A stretch of 64,000 nucleotides of DNA from JAJDXW01 sp965243335 (GCA_965243335.1 OZ251545.1:3968001-4032000), one strand, 5' to 3'; positions 1-9,772 are shown, counted from the stretch's first letter. Made by a program: numbers and translations. The notes: generated from the letters alone by a model not told the origin.

Positions 1-25
1 GCGGCTTCACGCCGGAACCGCCGGG

Positions 26-43
26 CCGCAAGACCCCTTGCGG
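26..43 (-). terminator. Possible hairpin after the minus-strand pair of small genes
   Basis: A 7-bp perfect stem (CCGCAAG at 26-32, CTTGCGG at 37-43) with a 4-nt loop lies 19 bases past the stop of the minus-strand gene at 62-583. There is no U-run, so intrinsic termination is uncertain. Confidence 0.25.
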
Positions 44-61
44 GGGCTGCCCAAACGGCGC

Positions 62-583
62 TCAGGATGTCGGATACTGGCAGTGCGGATTGGTCTTGTA
101 GGCCATCTGCTCGAGAAGCACGGAGACGAGCTTGAAGCTGGTGCTGGGTGTTGCGGTGGACAACGCGTCGACGATGTCGATCAGGGAATGGCGTGAGAAC
201 TCGATCCTGTTCTCCAGCACATGGATGGAACCGTCACACCACTCGAGGCGCGCCTCGTGAAGACTCTCGACGGCCAACTGGAGAGCGATAAAGGCGTTGG
301 CATGGTTGTCGATGGCCGTGAGGTGGGGACCAAACTGGTCTTCGGGCAATGGGGTGGAGACGGGCCTCCGAGCCACGAAATTGCAGACGAAGTTCGCGGC
401 CCGTTTGAAGGGGCTGGCCTTGTCCAGGCCACCTGGAAAATCCTGCCGCATGCCGCGGACACATACTTGAACCCCAGCCAAGTCTACGCCTGCAGGCATT
501 CCGAATTGGGTATAGATGCCAGCAACGAACGTCAATATCGTGTTGACGTCCGTGCTGCCGTCATCGTCGGTAGCGAAAAGCAT
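62..583 (-). CDS. Hypothetical protein, 173 aa
   Basis: I do not recognise this family. The protein has a balanced composition unlike the Arg/Pro/Gly-rich shadow frames nearby, which supports real coding. It has mixed alpha/beta character, no signal peptide and no evident membrane segment. The C-terminal third is a helical stretch containing HSLIDIVDALSTATPS. The ATG at 583 is preceded by a purine-rich GGGGG segment that could act as a ribosome binding site. The gene starts 6 bases after the stop of the small gene at 590-841 on the same strand, so the two are probably one transcript. Base composition looks less GC-rich than the genes after 4.9 kb, which may mean acquired DNA. Confidence 0.6.
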   Translation of the reverse strand: MLFATDDDGSTDVNTILTFVAGIYTQFGMPAGVDLAGVQVCVRGMRQDFPGGLDKASPFKRAANFVCNFVARRPVSTPLPEDQFGPHLTAIDNHANAFIALQLAVESLHEARLEWCDGSIHVLENRIEFSRHSLIDIVDALSTATPSTSFKLVSVLLEQMAYKTNPHCQYPTS

Positions 584-589
584 CCGTGG

Positions 590-841
590 TTACCCCCGAT
601 CGAACAGCCCCAAGGTCTGGATGGCGGCCTGTTGCGCTCTCAGGCACACATCCTCGAGGGAGGACAGTCTGCGGAGGCTGCCGGGCTCGTTCGGCTGCCG
701 GAAAGGAGCGGCAGGCAGAACCAGCGGGTGAGCTGCCTCGCCCGTGGCGGTGCCGACATCGGTCAAGTTGTGGAAGATGATGGTGTTTCCCTCGATGGAG
801 AAGACTTCCTCGTGTCCAACCGGGGTCATGCTGATGTTCAT
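590..841 (-). CDS. Hypothetical protein, 83 aa
   Basis: This small soluble protein has no domain that I recognise. Its N-terminal half reads like two short beta strands (VFSIEGNTIIFHNLTDVG) and the C-terminal half is helical. The ATG at 841 is the only start in the frame. It is the upstream partner of the 173-aa gene, with a 6-base gap. The composition is natural rather than shadow-like, and the short operon has no recognisable neighbours to suggest a role. Confidence 0.55.
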   Translation of the reverse strand: MNISMTPVGHEEVFSIEGNTIIFHNLTDVGTATGEAAHPLVLPAAPFRQPNEPGSLRRLSSLEDVCLRAQQAAIQTLGLFDRG

Positions 842-1385
842 GGCTGTATCTCTTTGAAAGAGGTAAGGATCCCGTGCCCCTTCCTGCTGTCAGGATCGCC
901 TCGGGCCTCGTCAGCGAAGGGCGCTGACATCTCCCGGATGCCCCATCCTTGCCAGCGTCCCAGTCAGGCGGCCCGCTGCGCCGGGGAACGTATTACGCCT
1001 CGCAACGCTTGTCAAGGCCGGATCTGAGGCATGTGCGCTGTGGGGTTTTCGCGCTGGCGGCTGGCGCCACCCGGCCGCGCCTGGGGCGCCGGAGACGGTG
1101 CGACGGGGCGTGATCGACCCCGAATCGGGCGGCAAGACCCCGCATCAGGCCTTCAGGCAAGGGCAAAATGCGCCGGTGCGGGCGACGCGCACGGGCCGGC
1201 CCTCCCGCTTGCGCGGGGGGAGCCGGGCCGTACAACGAGCGCATCCGTTCCGGGCGCCCTCCCCGACGGATTCAGCGGGCGCGGTGGGGGTTTTCGCCAG
1301 GCGCGCCTCTCGCAGGCGCCGGACGCCGGCGCGGCTGGACTACGGGCGGCGCTTCGGCAGGCGGCAGGCGGCGGACGGCAAACGC
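842..1385. other. Gene-poor stretch with repeat remnants
   Basis: Nothing convincing is coded here. Positions 1291-1320 carry the palindromic motif (GCGCGCCTCTCGCAGGCGC) that recurs at about 26735-26760 and 43373-43392. From 1317 the sequence matches the flank of the second Uma2 gene at 3723. Confidence 0.5.
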
Positions 1386-2146
1386 TCAGCCGCGCTGCGC
1401 GTCGAGGAGCGCTTCGAGCTCCGCGACCCGCGCCTCCGCGGCCCGGCGCGCGGCGGCTTCCCGTTCGGCCCAGATTACGGCGGCCTGCCGCGCCGCGTGC
1501 TCCTCCTCGTAGCTGAGCAGGTCCGGGCCCGTGTTCGGGTCGCGGAAACGCATCTTCCCGCCCTTCGCCCACAGGTCCAGGCCCAACGTCTCGCTGTACA
1601 GGGACCGCGTCCCGTCCAGCGACTCCACCGACGGCTGCCGCTCATACCCGCCGCCCGCCAGCCGATACCCCTGCAACGTCGGCTTCAGGTGCTCCCCGAT
1701 CGGGTCGTACAGAAAGTACTCCTTCACCCCCAGCTCCGCATACACGCCCCGCTTCGGCCCCACGTGCTCCCGCCACGTCCCCGGCGACGCCACCTCCAGC
1801 ACGAAGTCCGGCCCCTTCCCCTCCTCCCACACCTTGTAGTTCATCCGCTCCCGGTCCTCCACCCCGAACACCACGAACACGTCCGGCGCCACCCTTGCCT
1901 GCGGGTTCCCCTCCTCGTAGTAGACGAGCAGGTCCCCGGACACGTACACGTCACTGTGCGCGGCGTAGCGCACCCGCAGCGCGCCGATCCCATACGCGAT
2001 GGCGGCGAACTGGAAGTCGTTCTCGGACATGCGCTTGCCGTCCGAGCTCGGGTACTCGACCTCGACCTCGGCGCGGGAGGGAGGGGAGGGGACCGCGGGG
2101 GAGAAAGCGGACAGAGCGGGTTGGCGCATGGTCGATCCCCTCGTGG
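1317..2146. repeat. Direct repeat copy 1 carrying a Uma2 gene
   Basis: This segment covers a Uma2 gene, its downstream flank and its ribosome binding site. It is repeated in the same orientation at 3723-4816. The two copies align from the shared GGCTGGACTACGGGCGGC flank through the GAGGGG Shine-Dalgarno just upstream of the ATG, where similarity stops. The second copy is longer because of a 63-bp tandem expansion and extra coiled-coil codons. A short piece of the same flank is also seen near 2363-2383. Confidence 0.75.
1386..2129 (-). CDS. Uma2 family (DUF820) endonuclease-like protein, 247 aa
   Basis: Uma2 proteins have a PD-(D/E)XK nuclease fold; their cellular role is mostly unknown. The core is visible here: APDVFVVFG (Asp83), FVLEVASPGT (Glu112) and the family pattern GVYAELGVKEYFLYDP (about 128-143). 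After about residue 190 the protein becomes an Ala/Arg/Glu-rich coiled-coil tail (EREAAARRAAEARVAELEAL). The ATG at 2129 follows a GAGGGG Shine-Dalgarno that is conserved in the second copy (3798-4799), which supports this start. The family is often duplicated in genomes, and this copy lies beside an Rpn-type nuclease gene. Confidence 0.88.
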   Translation of the reverse strand: MRQPALSAFSPAVPSPPSRAEVEVEYPSSDGKRMSENDFQFAAIAYGIGALRVRYAAHSDVYVSGDLLVYYEEGNPQARVAPDVFVVFGVEDRERMNYKVWEEGKGPDFVLEVASPGTWREHVGPKRGVYAELGVKEYFLYDPIGEHLKPTLQGYRLAGGGYERQPSVESLDGTRSLYSETLGLDLWAKGGKMRFRDPNTGPDLLSYEEEHAARQAAVIWAEREAAARRAAEARVAELEALLDAQRG

Positions 2147-2540
2147 CGGTGGGGCGGCGCGCCCCGGACGCGGGCGGTGGACAACGGTAGCACGGTCACG
2201 GGGGCGCCCCCAACCGGATGACAGGGGCACAGGATGGACGAGAGCCGATGCCCGCGATACGGGCGATCGTCCCGTCGTTCGTAAGATTTCGGCGCGCCGC
2301 GCCGTCAGGAAAACGCCCCCTCGGGCGGACGGCGGCGCACGCCGGCAGGCCGGATCGGGAGCGGCTGGACTACGGGCGGCGGGCGGCGGGCGCCGGGCGG
2401 GTGCGCGCGGTGTTTCCGGTGCGGTAGGCAACCGGAGCCTCCTGCGCGGGGTTCCGGCCTACGAAACGCGCGCCGATTTCCTACGGACGTCGAGCCGGCC
2501 GCCGGCCGCGCCGCGACCGGTCCTGTGCCAGAGTGCGCCG
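2147..2540. other. Intergenic, no gene seen
   Basis: GC-rich sequence between the divergent Uma2 and Rpn-type genes. It contains another short copy (about 2363-2383) of the Uma2 downstream flank motif. No promoter was assigned. Confidence 0.4.
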
Positions 2541-3587
2541 ATGCACGACGCGGCGTACAAGGGCCTGTTCTCCCACCGCCCGATGGTCGAAGACCTGCTT
2601 CGGGGGTTCGCGGCCCGGGGATGGGGCGACAGGCTCGACTTCGAGACCCTGGAGAAGCTCCCCGCGGACTACGTGAGCGACGATTTGCGCCAGCGTCACG
2701 GGGACTCGGTGTGGCGGCTTCGCCTCCAGGGCCAGGGAGAGGCGTGGCTGTACCTGCTGGTGATGCTCGAATTCCAGTCCACCGTGGACCGGCACATGGC
2801 GGTGCGGGTGCTGGTCTACACCGGGCTGCTGTACCAGGACCTCATCCGCCGGGGGGCGCTGGACGAGGCGGGGCGGCTGCCGCCGGTGCTGCCGGTGGTG
2901 CTGTACAACGGACCGGAGCGCTGGACCGCGCCGGTCGAGGCGGGGGACCTCATCGCGCCGGTGGGGGAGGCGCTGGCGCCCTTCCAGCCCTCGCAGCGGT
3001 ACTTCCTGCTTGACGAGGGGCGATGGGGGAAGGACGATCTGCCGGGCCGGAACCTGGTGTCGGCGCTGGTGGGGTTGGAGACCAGCGCGACGGCGCAGGA
3101 GCTATGGAAGGCCGCGGAGGCGCTGTCCGGGTGGCTGCGGGATTCGGGCGATGACGAGCTGCGGCGTGCGTTCGCGGAGTGGCTTCGGCAGGTGTCGTCG
3201 AGGCGTTTCGGGGAGGGCGCGCCGCTCGCGGCGGACGCGCTGGAAGGGGGAAGAGCGATGCTGGCGGAACGGGTGCAGGAGTGGATCGAAGAGTGGCTTC
3301 GACAGGGACGTGAGCAGGGCCTCGAACGGGGACTTGAGCAGGGCCGGGAACAGGGTCTCGAGCTAGGTCTGGAGCGCGGCCTCGAACGCGGTCGCGCCGA
3401 AGAACGGGCGTTGCTGTGCCGGTTGGCGTCCCGGAGGTTCGGGGCCGAAACGGGCGAGCGGTTGTCGCGGATGCTCGGACGCCTCACGGACCCGGAACGG
3501 CTCGCCGAGGTCGGCGACCAGATCATCGAGTGCGGCACGGGGGCGGAGCTGCTCGACCGCGCGGGGCGCCTGGCCCGCCTCTCCTGA
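2541..3587 (+). CDS. Rpn family recombination-promoting nuclease / putative transposase, 348 aa
   Basis: The protein matches the Rpn (PDDEXK, YhgA-like transposase) layout. It begins MHDAAYKGLFSHRPMVEDLL, followed by a nuclease core with LYLLVMLEFQSTVDRHMAVR (about 74-93), where the E-F-Q is the family E-x-Q, and a PPVLPVVLYNG strand. Residues about 245-280 are a Gly/Glu/Arg repeat linker (GLERGLEQGREQGLELG). The last 60 residues look like the DUF4351 tail (RRFGAETGERLSRMLGRLTD). The open frame continues far upstream, but homology starts at the ATG at 2541. Rpn proteins are DNA endonucleases thought to promote recombination. The gene is flanked by direct repeats carrying Uma2 genes. Confidence 0.85.
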   Translation: MHDAAYKGLFSHRPMVEDLLRGFAARGWGDRLDFETLEKLPADYVSDDLRQRHGDSVWRLRLQGQGEAWLYLLVMLEFQSTVDRHMAVRVLVYTGLLYQDLIRRGALDEAGRLPPVLPVVLYNGPERWTAPVEAGDLIAPVGEALAPFQPSQRYFLLDEGRWGKDDLPGRNLVSALVGLETSATAQELWKAAEALSGWLRDSGDDELRRAFAEWLRQVSSRRFGEGAPLAADALEGGRAMLAERVQEWIEEWLRQGREQGLERGLEQGREQGLELGLERGLERGRAEERALLCRLASRRFGAETGERLSRMLGRLTDPERLAEVGDQIIECGTGAELLDRAGRLARLS

Positions 3588-3610
3588 TCGGAGCCTGCGG
3601 CGCCGTTCGT

Positions 3611-3723
3611 AACCTGACGATGGTCTCCCGGCTGCTTCGGGACAAGGGCGTTCGCGAGTTCTGCGAAGCCGCCGCGCTGGTCCACAGGGCGCGGAAGGAC
3701 GTTGTGTTCACCCTGATGGGGGC
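3611..3723 (+). pseudogene. Fragment of a GT4-type glycosyltransferase
   Basis: About 37 codons read MVSRLLRDKGVREFCEAAAL followed by VHRARKDVVFTLMG. This closely fits the conserved GT-B/GT4 segment that starts the C-terminal sugar-nucleotide domain (typical form: ARLLRDKGVREFVEAA...VxFxLxG). There is no coding continuation on either side. It is therefore a remnant trapped between the Rpn gene and the second Uma2 repeat. Confidence 0.55.
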
Positions 3724-3797
3724 GCCGGACGCTGGCGCGGCTGGACTACGGGCGGCAGCGGCGCTTCGGTGGGCAGTGGGCGGCGAGCGGCAAACGC

Positions 3798-4799
3798 TCA
3801 GCCGCGCTTCGCGTCAAGGAGCGCTTCGAGCTCCGCGATCCGCGCCTCCGCGGCCCGGCGCGCGGCGGCGTCTTGTTGACGGGCCGCGGCTTCCCGTTCG
3901 GTCCGGATCTCGGCATCCCGACGCGCGGCGGCGTCTTGTTGACGGGCCGCGGCTTCCCGTTCGGTCCGGATCTCGGCATCCCGACGCGCGGCGGCGTCTT
4001 GTTGACGGGCCGCGGCTTCCCGTTCGGTCCGGATCTCGGCATCCCGACGCGCGGCGGCGTCCTGTCCGGCCCGCCGCGCGGCGGCTTCCCGTTCGGCCTG
4101 GACTTCGGCATCCCGGCGGAGGGCGGCTTCCCGTTCGGCCCGGACTACGGCGGCCTGCCGCGCCGCGTGCTCCTCCTCGTAGCTAAGGAGGTCCAGGCCC
4201 GTGTTCGGGTCACGGAAACGCATCTTCCCGCCCTTCGCCCACAGGTCCAGGCCCAACGTCTCGCTGTACAGGGACCGCGTCCCGTCCGGCGACTCCACCA
4301 GCGGCTGGCGCTCATACCCGCCGCCCGCCAGACGATACCCCCACAACGCCGGCTTCAGGTGCTTCCCCGTCGGGTCGTACAGACAGTAATCCTTCACCCC
4401 CAACTCCGCATACACGCCCCGGTTCGGCCCCACGTGCTCCCGCCACGTCCCCGGCGACGCCACCTCCAGCACGAAGTCCGGCCCCTTCCCTTCCTCCCAC
4501 ACCTTGTAGTTCATCCGCATCCGGTCCTCCACCCCGAACACCACGAACACGTCCGGGGCCACCCTTGCCCGCGGGTTCCCCTCCTCGTAGTAGACGAGCA
4601 GGTCCCCGGATACGTACACGTCACTGCGCGCCCTGTAGCGCAGCCCCAGCGCACTGAGCCCGTACACGATGACGGCGCGCTGGAAGTCGTTCTCGGACAT
4701 GCGCTTGCCGTCCGAGCTCGGGTACTCGACCTCGACCTCGGCGCGGGAGGGAGGGGAGGGGACCGCGGGGGAGAAGGCGGACGGAGCGGGTTGGCGCAT
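3798..4799 (-). CDS. Uma2 family (DUF820) protein with expanded coiled-coil tail, 333 aa
   Basis: This is a paralogue of the gene at 1386-2129, with the same core (APDVFVVFG, DFVLEVASPGT, GVYAELGVKDYCLYDP). I use the ATG at 4799 because it lines up with the first copy and keeps the GAGGGG Shine-Dalgarno; the frame is open a little further upstream. The difference is in the tail. After about residue 220 it carries at least three exact 21-residue repeats of the form EREAAARQQDAAARRDAEIRT plus degenerate copies, predicted to extend a long coiled coil. Function unknown beyond a PD-(D/E)XK fold; the tail suggests oligomerisation or docking. Confidence 0.87.
   Translation of the reverse strand: MRQPAPSAFSPAVPSPPSRAEVEVEYPSSDGKRMSENDFQRAVIVYGLSALGLRYRARSDVYVSGDLLVYYEEGNPRARVAPDVFVVFGVEDRMRMNYKVWEEGKGPDFVLEVASPGTWREHVGPNRGVYAELGVKDYCLYDPTGKHLKPALWGYRLAGGGYERQPLVESPDGTRSLYSETLGLDLWAKGGKMRFRDPNTGLDLLSYEEEHAARQAAVVRAEREAALRRDAEVQAEREAAARRAGQDAAARRDAEIRTEREAAARQQDAAARRDAEIRTEREAAARQQDAAARRDAEIRTEREAAARQQDAAARRAAEARIAELEALLDAKRG
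3871..4059. repeat. 63-bp tandem repeat, three copies
   Basis: The motif TCTTGTTGACGGGCCGCGGC starts at 3871, 3934 and 3997, giving an exact 63-bp period that is a multiple of three. It encodes a 21-residue coiled-coil repeat in the Uma2 gene on the minus strand. The copies look identical, which suggests recent slippage or unequal exchange. Confidence 0.9.
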
Positions 4800-4959
4800 G
4801 GTCGATCCCCTCGTGGAGGAGGAGGGGGCGCCAGCCAGCCTTGACACACTCGCCACGGTGAACGCAGGCTAGCAGCCCGCGCCGCGCTCTTGCGCCGCGC
4901 CGTCCCCTCCGCCGCCGAGCGAGCCGCCCGCCCAGACCCGACCCGCCGAACCATGCTCC

Positions 4960-5922
4960 ATGTATAGCTACATCGTCCGCCGCTTCGCGCTCGGGGCCGT
5001 CACGGTGCTCGGGGTGTCCGTCATCGTGTTCCTCATCATGCGGGTCATGCCGGGCGACCCGCTGACCGCCATCTTCGGCCCCGAGGGCATGACCAAGCTG
5101 ACCGAGGCCCAGCGCCTGAGCTACATGCAGGAGCTCGGCCTCGCCGACCCCCTGCCGGTGCAGTACCTGAGCTGGCTCGGCGACATTGCGCGGGGGGAGC
5201 TGGGCCGGTCCTTCTTCCGGGCGGAGAGCGTCGGCGAGATGGTGCTTCGCCGCGGCCCCCTGACCGCGCAGATCGCCATCCTGTCCGTGATCCTGTCCTG
5301 GGTGCTCGGGATCCCGGTGGCGATCGTGAGCGCGCTCCGGCCCAACTCGATCGCCGACAACGCGGCGCGGGTGACCTCCATCACCTGCCTCGCCATCCCC
5401 GGCTTCTGGCTCGGGATGCTGATCGTGCTCGGGCTCCTGTTCTGGTTCGGCTACCGGGCGCCGCAGACCGCCGCCGGCGCTTCGATCTTCGAGGAGCCGT
5501 GGACCCTGTTCCAGATGATCATCGGGCCGGCCGTGGTGCTGGCCCTCGGGCAGGCCGCCTACATCGCCCGGATGGCCCGGTCGAGCCTCCTCGAGGTCAT
5601 CCGCGAAGACTACGTGCGGACCGCCCGCGCCAAGGGGCTGAACGGGCGCCTGGTGGTGAGCATCCACGCCCTGCCGAACGCGCTCCTGCCGGTCATCACC
5701 CTGTCGGGGATCCTGCTCGGCTTCGTCCTCGCGGGGTCGATCCCGGTGGAACGGGCCTTCGGGACCCCGGGCCTCGGCTACGCGATGTATACGGCGGTCA
5801 ACGAGCGCGACGTCTTCGTGATGCAGAATCTCGTGTTCCTGTACGCGGTGGTGTTCGTGATGCTGAACATCCTGGTCGACGTCATCATCGCCTGGCTCGA
5901 CCCCAGGATCCGATACCAATGA
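4960..5922 (+). CDS. Peptide/nickel-type ABC transporter permease (DppB/OppB family), 320 aa
   Basis: Inner-membrane permease with the DppB/OppB pattern. A first transmembrane helix (GAVTVLGVSVIVFLIMR) is followed by the MPGDPL motif typical of the family. A periplasmic loop and five more helices follow. The EAA loop, which docks the ATPase, reads YVRTARAKGLNGRLVVSIHA at about 214-233. The stop overlaps the ATG of the second permease (ATGA), so translation is coupled. The cognate ATPases are the convergent pair at 7116-9343. A matching extracellular binding protein is at 24729-26417, separated by the defence island. Substrate unknown: peptide, nickel and other solutes are possible. Confidence 0.93.
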   Translation: MYSYIVRRFALGAVTVLGVSVIVFLIMRVMPGDPLTAIFGPEGMTKLTEAQRLSYMQELGLADPLPVQYLSWLGDIARGELGRSFFRAESVGEMVLRRGPLTAQIAILSVILSWVLGIPVAIVSALRPNSIADNAARVTSITCLAIPGFWLGMLIVLGLLFWFGYRAPQTAAGASIFEEPWTLFQMIIGPAVVLALGQAAYIARMARSSLLEVIREDYVRTARAKGLNGRLVVSIHALPNALLPVITLSGILLGFVLAGSIPVERAFGTPGLGYAMYTAVNERDVFVMQNLVFLYAVVFVMLNILVDVIIAWLDPRIRYQ

Positions 5923-6917
5923 GCGGGCCGACGACGACCGCGCCGCCGCCGGAGCCCGCGCCTGCGCCCGCGGTCGGGTCCGCGGCCACCGGCGCCGGGG
6001 ATGCCGGCGATCCCAACGGCTCCGGCGGCGTCGGCAGCTCCGGCGGCGCCGGCGCCCCGACGCCGCTCCACCGGGCGTGGCGCGGGCTCCGCCGCTTCGC
6101 GCGCCGCTCCCCCCTGTCCGCCTTCTGGGGCGGGGTCGCGGTCGTGATCGTCGCGATGGCCGTCGCCGCCCCCGCCATCGCGCCCTTCGACCCGCTCAAG
6201 TCCGACTTCCGGCGGATGCAGAAGCCGCCGGACGAGGTCAACTGGTTCGGCTCCGACCAGATCGGCCGCGACACCCTGAGCCGGGTGATCCACGGGAGCC
6301 GCACCTCGCTCACCGTGGCCATGTCGGCGGTGCTGCTCGGGACCACCCTCGGCTGCTTCTGGGGGCTTGCGAGCGGCTACCTGGGCGGGCGCTTCGACAT
6401 CGTGAGCCAGCGGATCATCGAGTTCGTGCAGGCGTTTCCCGACCTCATCCTGGCGATGGCGATCGCCATGGCCCTCGGCTCGGGCACCGTCACCGTGATC
6501 ATCGCGATCGCCATCACCCGAATACCCTTCGGGGGGCGGGTGATCCGGTCCGTCGTGCTCTCGCTGAAGGAGATGTCCTTCGTCGAGGCGGCGCGGAGCC
6601 TGGGGGCCTCGCGGACCCGGATCATGCTGCGGCACGTCCTGCCGCAGTGCGTGGCCCCCTTCCTGATCCTCGCCACCACCCATCTCGGGGTCGCGATCAT
6701 CATCGAGGCGTCGCTCGGGTTCCTCGGGGTCGGCATCCCGCCCCCCGCCCCGACTTGGGGCAACATGCTGGCCGACGCGCTGAACGCGGGCATCGTGCCC
6801 CCGTGGTGGCTCGTCCTTTTCCCCGGCGTCGCGATCACGATCACCGTGCTCGCGTTCAACCTGCTCGGCGACGGCATCCGCGACCTGCTCGACCCGCGCC
6901 TGCGCGGCTCGCTCTGA
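5919..6917 (+). CDS. Peptide/nickel-type ABC transporter permease (DppC/OppC family), 332 aa
   Basis: Second permease of the importer. Residues 1-50 are a low-complexity Pro/Ala/Gly segment not usual for the family. They are followed by the OppC N-terminal helix (FWGGVAVVIVAMAVAAPAIA) and the HPLGTD-like motif, here NWFGSDQIGRDTLSRVIHGS. The core transport domain has five helices. The EAA loop is FVEAARSLGASRTRIMLRHV and the C-terminus is the family signature NLLGDGIRDLLDPRLRG. The start overlaps the stop of the first permease. Confidence 0.93.
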   Translation: MSGPTTTAPPPEPAPAPAVGSAATGAGDAGDPNGSGGVGSSGGAGAPTPLHRAWRGLRRFARRSPLSAFWGGVAVVIVAMAVAAPAIAPFDPLKSDFRRMQKPPDEVNWFGSDQIGRDTLSRVIHGSRTSLTVAMSAVLLGTTLGCFWGLASGYLGGRFDIVSQRIIEFVQAFPDLILAMAIAMALGSGTVTVIIAIAITRIPFGGRVIRSVVLSLKEMSFVEAARSLGASRTRIMLRHVLPQCVAPFLILATTHLGVAIIIEASLGFLGVGIPPPAPTWGNMLADALNAGIVPPWWLVLFPGVAITITVLAFNLLGDGIRDLLDPRLRGSL

Positions 6918-6962
6918 GCCGCGCGGCCCGGGGCACCGCCAAGCGCGCCACTCGCGGGCGTC

Positions 6963-7043
6963 CTTGGGAACGCGGGCGTCCCGCCCGCACGAGGGCCAAG
7001 CGCCCGTGAACGAAAATGCGGGCGGGACACCCGCGTTCCCAAG
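6963..7043. repeat. REP-like inverted repeat (family A), possible two-way terminator
   Basis: Two 27-nt arms, 6963-6989 and 7017-7043, are near-perfect reverse complements. Their core is TGGGAACGCGGG plus a run of CCCGCCCGCA. The element sits exactly between the convergent permease and ATPase operons. The same arms recur near 23.6, 26.6, 37.3 and 43.5 kb. Confidence 0.8.
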
Positions 7044-7115
7044 ATGGCCGTTCCCGCGGGGTAAAGGAACTCCCGCCCCCTGCCGCCTCCGGCGCCGCGC
7101 CTCCGTATGCTGCGT

Positions 7116-8278
<1,163 letters not shown>

Positions 8279-8282
<4 letters not shown>

Positions 8283-9343
8283 GCCGCCTCGCCCAGCAGG
8301 CGGTCCGCGTGCCAGCAGGCGACCCAGTGGCCCGGGCGATGCTCCCGGTCGGGCGGGTAGGCGCTCCGGCACTCGTCGGTGGCATAGCCGCAGCGCGGAG
8401 CGAACGTGCAGCCCGGAGGGAGGTTCGCGAGCGAGGGCACCATGCCTTCGATCTCGTTGAGCCGCCCCCGGGCGGACCCGCTCGCGGCCGCCGCTTCGAG
8501 GCTCGGAATGGCGCCGAGCAGGCCCTTGGTGTAGGGGTGCCCCGGGCGGTCGAAGAGCTCGTCGACCTCGGCCTCCTCGACCTTTCGCCCCGCGTACATG
8601 ACGACCACGCGATCCGCGTTCTCCGCCACCACCCCCATGTCGTGGGTGATGAGCACGATGGCCTGGCCGTAGCTCCCCTGCATCTCGCGCATGAGGTCGA
8701 GGATCTGGGCCTGGATGGTGACGTCCAGCGCGGTCGTCGGCTCGTCCGCGATCAACACCTTGGGGTTGCAGCAGAGCGCCATCGCGATCATCACCCGCTG
8801 GCGCATCCCGCCGGAGAGCTGGTGGGGATAGGAGTAGGCCCGGCGCTCCGGCTCCGGGATGTGGACGCGCCGCAGGATCTCCACCGCCCGGTCCATGGCC
8901 TCGCGCCGGGAAGCCCCCTGGTGCAGGGAGATCGATTCGGCGATCTGCCGGCCGACGGTGTAGAGCGGGTTGAGCGAGGTCATCGGCTCCTGGAAGATCA
9001 TGGAAATGTCGTTGCCGCGAAGCCCCTCCATCTCGGCCTCGCTCGCGGCGAGCAGGTCCCGGCCCTCGAAGCGGATGCTCCCCGCGACGATGCGCCCCGG
9101 CGGGTCTGCGACCAGCCGCAGGACGGAGAGCGCAGTCACGCTCTTGCCGCAGCCCGACTCCCCGACCACCCCCAGGGTCTCGCCCCGGCGGACTTCACAG
9201 GAGACCCCGTCCACCGCCCGCACCACGCCGTCGGGAGTGAAGAAGTGGGTCTTGAGGCCGTCGATCTCGAGGACGCTCTCGTCGGCGGCGCCCGCAACCC
9301 CGCCGTCCGGGGGCCGGGGCCGGACCCTGTCGGGACTCAGCAT
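8279..9343 (-). CDS. Peptide/nickel-type ABC transporter ATP-binding protein (DppD/OppD family), 354 aa
   Basis: First ATPase of the pair. Walker A is GESGCGKS at 61-68, the Q-loop is SMIFQEPMTSLNPL, the signature is LSGGMRQR, and Walker B is VLIADEPTTALD. The C-terminal extension carries PPGCTFAPRC, the cysteine motif common in DppD. It starts at 9343 and overlaps the next ATPase gene. The operon runs towards the permease genes, with the REP-like inverted repeat at 6963-7043 between them. This is an unusual split of a normally single dppBCDF operon. Confidence 0.93.
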
Positions 9344-9772
9344 CCTGGTTCATCCACCGGCACGACCGCTCCGAACGACGGGCAGCATGAGCATGATTCC
9401 GTATCCCACCAAGCGCAGCGGGCGGACGATAGCAGCCTTCCGACCCCCGGGGAACAAGCCGCCTGCCGCGACGTCATCCGGCGTCGACGGAGACGCCCTC
9501 GCGGGCCGCGGCGGTGGCGAGCTTCCGGTCGAGGGTGGCGAGCTTCGCGCCGCGGCGCAGTGCGGTCTCCAGGTACGCCGCGTCGTATCCGCTGAGGCGG
9601 TGGCGGCGGGCCAAGCACAGCGACCCGGCCGCCGTCCTGACGGACATCCGTGAGGATGTGAAGGCCACGATGGCGCTCCAGCTCCATGTAACCGTCGGCT
9701 GCATCCGTTCCCGCTCGCGGAGCAGATGACTCCCGGCGTCTCGCGCGCTGTCCGCCAGCGCACAACGCCTCG
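9344..9772. other. Left edge of the defence island
   Basis: The stretch holds no intact gene. It contains the 130-bp vapC 3' fragment at 9482-9611 followed by unrecognised sequence up to the small ORF at 9773. Confidence 0.5.
9482..9611 (-). pseudogene. Truncated vapC copy (3' end only), direct repeat of 17009-17138
   Basis: This 130-bp block codes for RRHRLSGYDAAYLETALRRG and the residues after it. It matches the C-terminal PIN-domain part of the intact VapC at 16992-17408, in the same orientation with no gaps and only a few substitutions. Similarity stops abruptly at 9611/9612. The two copies bracket the PIN plus giant-protein operon. Confidence 0.85.

Larger units (their letters stand above)
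3723..4816. repeat. Direct repeat copy 2 carrying a Uma2 gene
   Basis: Second, expanded copy of the 1317-2146 unit in the same orientation. Coding and flanking sequence are highly similar, and similarity ends just upstream of the ribosome binding site. The extra length is the tandem array at 3871-4059 and adjoining Ala/Arg/Glu codons. Confidence 0.75.

Noticed and set aside
1098..2540. Long open plus-strand frame upstream of the Rpn-type gene
   Set aside because: It is the antisense of the first Uma2 gene and is Arg/Pro-rich; homology to the Rpn family begins only at the ATG at 2541.
3871..4059. Tandem repeats considered as a CRISPR array
   Set aside because: The period is 63 bp with no unique spacers and it is in frame within a Uma2 coding sequence.
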